From assembly GCA_005877225.1 (NCBI GenBank), contig VBPK01000089.1, positions 1 through 9,573 on the forward strand: DNA of 9,573 nucleotides, read 5' to 3'. Numbering within the stretch: the first letter of the stretch is position 1; every line of letters begins with the position of its first letter. The notes below the pieces were generated by a model that saw only the letters and a list, made by a program, of their open reading frames with translations, searched no databases and was not told where the DNA came from. Position numbers and translations under genes: made by a program. The DNA is from Nitrososphaerota archaeon (lineage in GTDB: Archaea > Thermoproteota > Nitrososphaeria > Nitrososphaerales > Gagatemarchaeaceae). This document shows, piece after piece, positions 4,730-9,573 of this stretch.

Positions 4730-7700
4730 GCTTGACCGACACCTCCGCCGCTGCGGGCTTGTAGTGGACATACCTGGAGATGCCTCCCGCTGAGTAGACA
4801 CCGTACGTCATATCGCTCCTCGCGATGAATACATCTCGCAGGGTAATCGTGACGATCTGGGCGGCCCTTGAGCGCTCCTTGAGGAACTGCGCCAGATTTG
4901 CCGAGTTGATGGCGTCCAGGTGAGAATCGATCTCGTCGAAGAGGTAGAACGGATGAGGTTGGACGCTCTGCATCGCGATGATGAGGGCCACACCTGAGAC
5001 GGCCTTCTCGCCGCCGCTCAGAGAGAGCGATTCCCACGCTGGTTTGAGCCCGAACCTGGCCATTAAGAGAATCCCACCCGAGAAGACCTCTTCTTCATCC
5101 TCGAGCTCGAGCCAAGCCTCTCCGTCGGTGAGTCTCTTGAAGATGAAGCCGAACTCTTCCCTGATCTTGGCGAAGGCGGCCATGAAGACCGTCTTCTTTT
5201 CCGCCTCTACGCTCTTGATGAAGCCGACGATCGAGTTCCTCTCTTTCTCCAGTTCGTTGTGCCTCACGGAGAGACTCTTATAGTTCTGGTACATCTCTCC
5301 GTATTGCTTCTCGGCCCCCCTGTTCAATGAGGAGACGACAGTCTCGTATTCCTTCTCGAGCTCGGAGAGGAGGGATTCGCTCGCGTCGAACGCCTCAAGG
5401 AGGCCGTTGTAGCCGAGGATGCGGAGGCTACCGAGCGCCTCCTCTATCTTCTCCTCCGCGGAGGCGATCGTCGCCCGGAGTGAAAAGAGCTCCTTCTCGG
5501 CGTTTGAGATTGACCTGCCGACCGCGTCACGTTCCTCCTTCAAGCGCCTGATCTTGTTTTCAAACTCATCGAGGACGGGCTGGCTCTGCCTCGCCGACTG
5601 CTTGAGTTTCTCAATCTGCCCGGCGAGCGCCTCCTTCGTCTCCGCGAGCTCCCTGATCCTCTTTGGGGCATCGCGCGCAAACTCCTTTGCCTGATTGTAG
5701 TCATCGAGAGCCGAATCGAGGTCGAGCTGATTCTCCTCGAGGTTTCTCTGGAGGACGTTCTCAAGGTTCGCCCTCTCCCGCGTGTAGCTCAGGTTGAGCT
5801 CCGCGATCCTGCTCCTAAGATAGTTCGCCTCGTCGTCAAGCGACTTGCGGGAGGTCTCGAGTTCCTGGAGATGTTCCTGGAGATGCAACGCCTCGATGTT
5901 CTGAATAAGGGCGTGCAGGGAGGGGAGGGCCTTCTGGAGGCCCTCCCTCCTCCCAACATTGGTCGCGAGTTTTGCGGAGAGTCTCTCGACCGTCCTGACC
6001 TCTCGGTCGTAGTCTTGGGTCATCGACTTGAAGATCGACTTGTACCTGCCGGAAATCCTGGTGATCGTGTCGGCTTCTGCCTTCAGCGAAGCGACCGTGG
6101 CTATCTTCTTGATACGTTCCTTCATCAAGCTGCGCGAGTCCGACTCGATCGCTTCCAGCTCTCCCTTTCGTTTCTGGATTGCCTTCTTGAGGGAGAGAGC
6201 CGCTTCCTCAATCTCGCTGACTCCCTCTATGTCTTCGAGACCCTGAAGTATGCCGAGAACGATATCTTGAAAGCCGTGAGAGAACGCCTTCCCCCCCGGC
6301 TCGAAGACCTCCCCGCTGAGGGTGACCGCTTTCACACCTTCCGAGGAGACGAGGTAGCCTACGGCCTCATTCTCGACAACCACGACGTCCCCAGCGAGGA
6401 AGTTGACTAGGCCCGCGTACTTCTCGTCGTACTTGAGGAGTTCAGAGAGGGGCCCGACGACGCCCGCCGACCTCCCCGCCTCCACGGCCGCGCTGCCCTC
6501 TACTTCGCTCAGAGGGATTACGCCGAAGGCCCTTGCCTTCAGGGCCCTCGCAGCCTTGATCACGGCCGTCATCGAGCGAAGGTCTTTGACCACGAAGGAT
6601 GTCATCCACCTTCCCAGGACGGCGGAGGAGGCCTTCGAGTATGACTGCGGGGATTGAACCAGCTGGTTGAGCCTGCCGAGGTACCCCGCCACTCCGCCAC
6701 CCTCACAGAACTCTTGAAGCTTCGACTGCTCCGTCCTCTCGCCCGCGACGCTCTCGGAGACCTCCCTGAAGGCCTCCTCCTTTGAGACCTCTCTGCTCGC
6801 CTTATCGAGGGTCCTTGAGGCCTGCTCAATCGACCCGAGGAGAAGCGCGCGCTTCTCCTCATAGGCGGATAGGTCCTGGTCTACATGGTTCAGCTCCTGT
6901 GTCGACCCCTCAAAGAGCTCGAAGAGCTGCTTTGTGTTCGCTTCAAGCCTGCTCAGAACCTCCGAGTACCCGTTGACCCTCAACCTCAGCTCCTCGAGCC
7001 TCTTCTTCTCCGCGGAGAGGTTAGCGTTCGCGGCGTTTATCGCGAGCTCCGTCACGTTCAGCTTCTGACTGATCTCGGATATCTTCAGCTCTACTCTGCC
7101 CTTCTGCTTCGCCCCCCCGTCGATCGTCTGCCTCAGGACCGCCTCGGCCCCGGCGATCTCCTCCAGCCAGAAGACCAAGTCTTTTCTCCTCTCGTCAAGC
7201 TTTGTCAGATCGGCGGCGAGGCGATTCACAGTTGAGCTGCTCGCGCTCACCTCCTTCTCTTTCGTGCCGACGATCTGCTTCAGGGACGGGATCGTCTCGT
7301 CCCCTAGGCTCTGTAGGTTGGCCTCCGCGTCCTGAAGGTCTCCCTGAAGAGTCTGCAGCTCGTTGTCGACCTGGGCGAGCTGGAACTGAAGGTCGACGTG
7401 ACTGGCCCCTCCACCCTGCACGACGTCAACGATGAACCTGGTCCGCTCGTCTTCCACCTGAGACATCCTGTTCTCGAACTCCTGCCTTCTGTCGCTGAGT
7501 TCCTGAACTCTAACTCCCATCTCGCCTTCCTGACTCTTTAGTGAGGCGACCTTCCCCTTCTGCTCCATGATCTTTCCGGATGTCTCGACGGCTCTTAGCC
7601 AGTTGATCTGGTTCTCGAGGAGATTGTTGCGAATCAGGTCGTTCCTCTGGAGGTCGAGCGAGCCGAGGGTGCTCTTCATTTCGCCTATCCTCGCGAGAGC

Positions 7701-8306
7701 TACCTCCAACCTCTGGTCAGCCTGACTGAGCTGCCTCTGTGCCTCCGACTTCTTCTCGTCGAACTTGGCGATCCCGACCACGTCCTCGATTATTCGCCTC
7801 TTCTCCTCGGGGGTCAGGTCCGCGACCTTCGTGGCTGCCCCCTGCGGGACGATGTTCAACCCTCCCGGGGAGAGGCCGGCGAGGTCGAGAATCTCTCCCA
7901 GCGCCGTTCTCGTCGTCTTCTTCCCATTGAGGAAATAGACGTTCTCTCCCGTCTCCTTCAGTTCACGCGTGATGGTTACGAGGTCGTTGTCGACCGGGAT
8001 TGCCCTATCGATGTTGACTAGCTGGAGCGTTACCCTGCAGCTGTTGGGGCGCTCCGCGGCCGTCGTTCCTGTTTCCCCGTCCTCCTTCTTTGGGTCGTAG
8101 ATGACCCCAGAGAGCTTCCCGTTGGCCGCTCTCAGCTGCTTCGGGGAGTTCTCGCCTATCGCGAAGAGTATCGCGTCAGCAATATTGGACTTGCCGCTTC
8201 CATTGGGGCCCGTGATGACCGTGAAGCCGGGCTCCATGTTGACCGCGACGGGCCTTGAGCCGGACGACTTGAAACCCCTCATTTCCAATCGGCGGATAAA
8301 CGTCAT
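4722..8306 (-). CDS. smc: Chromosome segregation protein SMC
   Basis: This is a full-length SMC ATPase of 1194 residues, the core of the ring complex that organises and segregates the chromosome with ScpA and ScpB. From the chosen start, the N-terminal head has GFKS and Walker A GPNGSGKSN at residues 33-41. Long coiled coils flank the hinge (roughly residues 495-680; G-x-G-V-A-G-Y-L-G-x-L at its start, FEPGGKAFSHG near its end). The C-terminal head has signature LSLSGGEKAV followed by Walker B FYLFDEID and the D-loop SHLDA. Length and order are normal. The frame is open to an ATG at 8351, but ATG 8306 is preferred because it gives the standard SMC N-terminus, and the probable TATA box (8349-8356) would place the transcript start after 8351. 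A GGAG lies 12 bases before 8306. It is the first gene of the minus-strand train, and scpA overlaps its stop. Confidence 0.96.
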   Translation of the reverse strand: MTFIRRLEMRGFKSSGSRPVAVNMEPGFTVITGPNGSGKSNIADAILFAIGENSPKQLRAANGKLSGVIYDPKKEDGETGTTAAERPNSCRVTLQLVNIDRAIPVDNDLVTITRELKETGENVYFLNGKKTTRTALGEILDLAGLSPGGLNIVPQGAATKVADLTPEEKRRIIEDVVGIAKFDEKKSEAQRQLSQADQRLEVALARIGEMKSTLGSLDLQRNDLIRNNLLENQINWLRAVETSGKIMEQKGKVASLKSQEGEMGVRVQELSDRRQEFENRMSQVEDERTRFIVDVVQGGGASHVDLQFQLAQVDNELQTLQGDLQDAEANLQSLGDETIPSLKQIVGTKEKEVSASSSTVNRLAADLTKLDERRKDLVFWLEEIAGAEAVLRQTIDGGAKQKGRVELKISEISQKLNVTELAINAANANLSAEKKRLEELRLRVNGYSEVLSRLEANTKQLFELFEGSTQELNHVDQDLSAYEEKRALLLGSIEQASRTLDKASREVSKEEAFREVSESVAGERTEQSKLQEFCEGGGVAGYLGRLNQLVQSPQSYSKASSAVLGRWMTSFVVKDLRSMTAVIKAARALKARAFGVIPLSEVEGSAAVEAGRSAGVVGPLSELLKYDEKYAGLVNFLAGDVVVVENEAVGYLVSSEGVKAVTLSGEVFEPGGKAFSHGFQDIVLGILQGLEDIEGVSEIEEAALSLKKAIQKRKGELEAIESDSRSLMKERIKKIATVASLKAEADTITRISGRYKSIFKSMTQDYDREVRTVERLSAKLATNVGRREGLQKALPSLHALIQNIEALHLQEHLQELETSRKSLDDEANYLRSRIAELNLSYTRERANLENVLQRNLEENQLDLDSALDDYNQAKEFARDAPKRIRELAETKEALAGQIEKLKQSARQSQPVLDEFENKIRRLKEERDAVGRSISNAEKELFSLRATIASAEEKIEEALGSLRILGYNGLLEAFDASESLLSELEKEYETVVSSLNRGAEKQYGEMYQNYKSLSVRHNELEKERNSIVGFIKSVEAEKKTVFMAAFAKIREEFGFIFKRLTDGEAWLELEDEEEVFSGGILLMARFGLKPAWESLSLSGGEKAVSGVALIIAMQSVQPHPFYLFDEIDSHLDAINSANLAQFLKERSRAAQIVTITLRDVFIARSDMTYGVYSAGGISRYVHYKPAAAEVSVKRG
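4740..4746 (-). promoter_or_regulatory. Shine-Dalgarno sequence of scpA
   Basis: The minus strand reads GGAGGTG, 10 bases upstream of the GTG at 4729, inside the last codons of smc. It favours this GTG over the in-frame ATG at 4801 as the scpA start. Confidence 0.7.
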
Positions 8307-8348
8307 TGACCAGGTATTCTCCGACTTCAATCCACTTTGCTTCGAACG

Positions 8349-8357
8349 CATATAAGC
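8349..8357. promoter_or_regulatory. TATA-like element between divergent smc and M24 peptidase genes
   Basis: The short divergent gap contains CATATAAGC on the plus strand, which reads GCTTATATG on the minus strand. Both readings resemble an archaeal TATA box. On the minus strand an initiation point about 25 bases downstream would be near 8325, leaving a leader of about 20 bases before the smc ATG at 8306. On the plus strand it would fall near 8378, a few bases before the TTG at 8382. I see no second TATA-like sequence in the gap and no clear BRE on either side, so one element may serve both genes or only one of them. Confidence 0.5.
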
Positions 8358-8381
8358 ACTGGGGTCAAACTCGACAAAACA

Positions 8382-9158
8382 TTGAGCAGTTATTCGGCCA
8401 GGCGCCGCAAGCTACTTTCGATGGCTGAAGGAAAGAATGTCGTTGTCGCGACGCCTGAAAACCTCTTCTATGTTTCGGATTTCTTTGGCTCGGGGGTCGG
8501 GGTCGTAAGGCCGGAGAAGACCCTGATAGTCACGTCACCCATGGAGGAGGAGAGGGCGAATCTGACGGGGGTCGAGGTCGAAGTGATTCCCGCCGCTGGT
8601 AGCCGAGCCACGCGAGAGACGGTCGAGAAGAACCTCGGGAAGGGAGGCCCTTGCTACATCGACGACGACAGTCGGGTGCGAGACTCGAAGCGTTTCGTGA
8701 AGAACGAAGAACTCTTCCTCGCGGCCAGGAGGGTCAAAGATTCTGAGGAAGTACGAAGGATCGAGAGAGCCTCCGAGATCCTCGACGAGATCTTCACGAT
8801 GCTCGAGGGGGAGCTTAAACGAGGGAGGACTGAGAGGGAGGTTGCTGCGGAGGTTGTGAAGACTGCCCTCATCGCGGGCGCGACAACCTCCGGTTTCGGC
8901 GGCTCCCTGAGTCCAACGATCTTGGCTTCGGGTGAGAACGGGGCGTTCCCTCACTCGGAACTGACAGACAGGAAGATTAGGGATGGAGACCTCGTCATCT
9001 CCGACCTCACCTTCAGGTACAAAGGGTACTGCTCCGACGCCACCAGGACGTTCGCAGTTGGAAGAGTCAGAAATCCACGAAGGCGTCGTCTCGCGACTGA
9101 AGAGGCACTCCCTCGAGAAGTATTTCGTCCATGGGACTGGGCACGGAGTCGGAATTGA
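8382..9158 (+). pseudogene. pepQ: M24-family peptidase (Xaa-Pro dipeptidase-like), 5' portion of a frameshifted gene
   Basis: The first ~228 codons encode the N-terminal domain and the first half of the pita-bread catalytic domain of an Xaa-Pro dipeptidase or aminopeptidase. ATPENLFYVSDF is the typical N-terminal motif, RRVKDSEEVRRIERASEI begins the catalytic domain, and FGGSLSPTILASGENGAFPHSE is the substrate-side strand with the first conserved histidine. The first two metal ligands are the aspartates at 9003-9005 (VISD) and 9036-9038 (CSDATRTF). After TFAVG the frame changes to arginine-rich sequence with no family resemblance and stops at 9156-9158. The rest of the enzyme continues in another frame. 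The start TTG 8382 keeps the RRRKLL helix; ATG 8421 is an alternative. With only this frame translated the product lacks three of five metal ligands and should be inactive. Intact relatives cleave dipeptides ending in proline. Confidence 0.85.
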
Positions 9159-9342
9159 GGTCCACGAGGCTCCCTCCATTGGGAGAAAGAGCAAGACGCG
9201 GCTCGTCAACGGCGACGTGATTACTTGTGAACCAGGGGTCTACTTCCCCGGGAAGTACGGAATAAGGATAGAAGACACACTTCTCGTCAGCCGCCAATCC
9301 CGGTCGCTCAACAAGTATCAGAAGGAACTGGTCACTGTTTAG
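9058..9342 (+). pseudogene. pepQ: M24-family peptidase, 3' portion in a different frame
   Basis: This frame continues the catalytic domain: ESEIHEGVVSRLKRHSLEKYFVHGTGHGVGIEVHE-like sequence, then CEPGVYF and a final GIRIEDTLLV. It supplies the other three metal ligands: histidine at 9142-9144 (GHGVG), glutamate at 9229-9231 (CEPG) and glutamate at 9271-9273 (IEDT). Against a typical prolidase (Pyrococcus, recalled from memory) about 50 residues should separate TF-VG from YF-H, but only about 22 are present, so roughly 28 residues (~80-86 bases, not a multiple of three) are missing at about 9055-9070. The missing part is the helix normally beginning after VG and the following 'KPG' loop. No good start codon with a Shine-Dalgarno sequence is visible for independent translation. 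The TAG at 9340-9342 overlaps the stop of the convergent gene. The gene is either a true recent pseudogene or a product of assembly or sequencing error. Confidence 0.8.
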
Positions 9343-9572
9343 TCCAGAACTCTGGACTTCTCCCTTCCGAAATCGAACGTCCTAACGTCTGGGTGAAGAT
9401 TACTCTGTGACAGGCCATTCACAATCTTCGTCACGTGCCCCTCCTTGACGACGCAGTGAATCGAGTAGCCGACCATGTTCTGACTCGCCCAGAGGGCCCC
9501 TTCTTTCCTTGCGATTTTGATTAAGGCTTTTAGCTCCGGCGACTCTAGACCTAATACATCAGCAAACCACTC
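9339..9572 (-). CDS. C-terminal end of an unassigned protein, possibly archaeal pantoate kinase (GHMP family); partial
   Basis: On the minus strand an open frame enters from the right edge (9572) and ends at TAA 9341-9339, giving 77 residues. It reads as real protein: a helix EWFADVLGLESPELKALI, then ASQNMVGYSIHCVV (small residues followed by a strand), then a V-x-K-I-V-N-G stretch and an acidic/basic tail. The S-x-x-M-x-G-x-x-[IV] pattern after a helix is reminiscent of the C-terminal domain of archaeal GHMP kinases such as pantoate kinase, which acts in archaeal coenzyme A synthesis. This is pattern memory, with no catalytic motif in the window, so treat the name as tentative. The gene converges on the M24 peptidase gene, their stop codons overlapping by 3 bases, and there is no room for a separate terminator. 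Confidence 0.55.
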   Translation of the reverse strand, partial: EWFADVLGLESPELKALIKIARKEGALWASQNMVGYSIHCVVKEGHVTKIVNGLSQSNLHPDVRTFDFGREKSRVLD

Positions 9573-9573
9573 C

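Noticed and set aside
4730..4801. ATG at 4801 as scpA start
   Set aside because: It would overlap smc by 80 bases and encode an Arg/Ser-rich shadow of the SMC C-terminus; GTG 4729 has a strong Shine-Dalgarno sequence.
5871..6410. 179-codon plus-strand open frame inside smc
   Set aside because: It is antisense to the SMC coiled coil and hinge, with no start signal and no recognisable family; SMC continues intact through it.
8307..8351. Upstream ATG at 8351 as smc start
   Set aside because: It lies within the TATA-like element, adds 15 residues absent from SMC families, and would be upstream of the expected transcript start.
1..9573. CRISPR array, insertion sequence, tRNA/rRNA gene or integration site
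   Set aside because: I saw no spaced direct repeats, terminal inverted repeats, transposase motifs or tRNA-like ends; nearly all sequence is accounted for by housekeeping genes.

Overview
The window looks archaeal, most likely TACK and probably a Thaumarchaeota/Nitrososphaeria-type genome. It encodes an archaeal Zn-ribbon TFB, Gar1, SRP19, eS8, an RPC34-like winged-helix protein with the eukaryote-like four-cysteine motif, and SMC-ScpA-ScpB. The sequence is GC-rich and very tightly packed, and start codons are mostly TTG or GTG. I infer the lineage from gene content and from the eS8 and ScpA sequence style; I could not test it with a search.

Layout, left to right. Positions 2-220 (+) hold the last part of a probable tRNA dimethyltransferase Trm1. 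It runs convergently into, and overlaps by 85 bases, the end of a long minus-strand gene train that occupies 136-8306. Read in the direction of transcription (right to left) the train is: smc, scpA (as two overlapping reading frames), scpB, eS8, SRP19, gar1, tfb, RPC34-like, cytidine deaminase and RlmE/FtsJ-type rRNA 2'-O-methyltransferase. Gaps are mostly between -8 and +28 bases. Three junctions are TTGA stop/start overlaps and one is GTGA, so the cluster probably works as one translationally coupled operon. Its only obvious promoter is just upstream of smc. A divergent M24 peptidase (Xaa-Pro dipeptidase-like) begins at about 8382 (+). It is broken by an internal out-of-frame deletion of roughly 28 codons. 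At the right edge (9339-9572, -) lies the C-terminal end of another protein, tentatively an archaeal GHMP/pantoate kinase.

Functionally the operon joins chromosome organisation (SMC and its kleisin and winged-helix partners) with ribosome, snoRNP and SRP biogenesis (eS8, Gar1, SRP19), transcription initiation (TFB, RPC34-like), rRNA methylation (RlmE) and pyrimidine salvage (Cdd). All are housekeeping families; I saw no mobile element, CRISPR array, defence system, tRNA or rRNA gene. The most notable points are the kleisin ScpA split at a GTGA junction, the disrupted M24 peptidase, an open and conserved-looking frame upstream of the RPC34 start with no standard start codon, and the run of non-ATG coupled starts.
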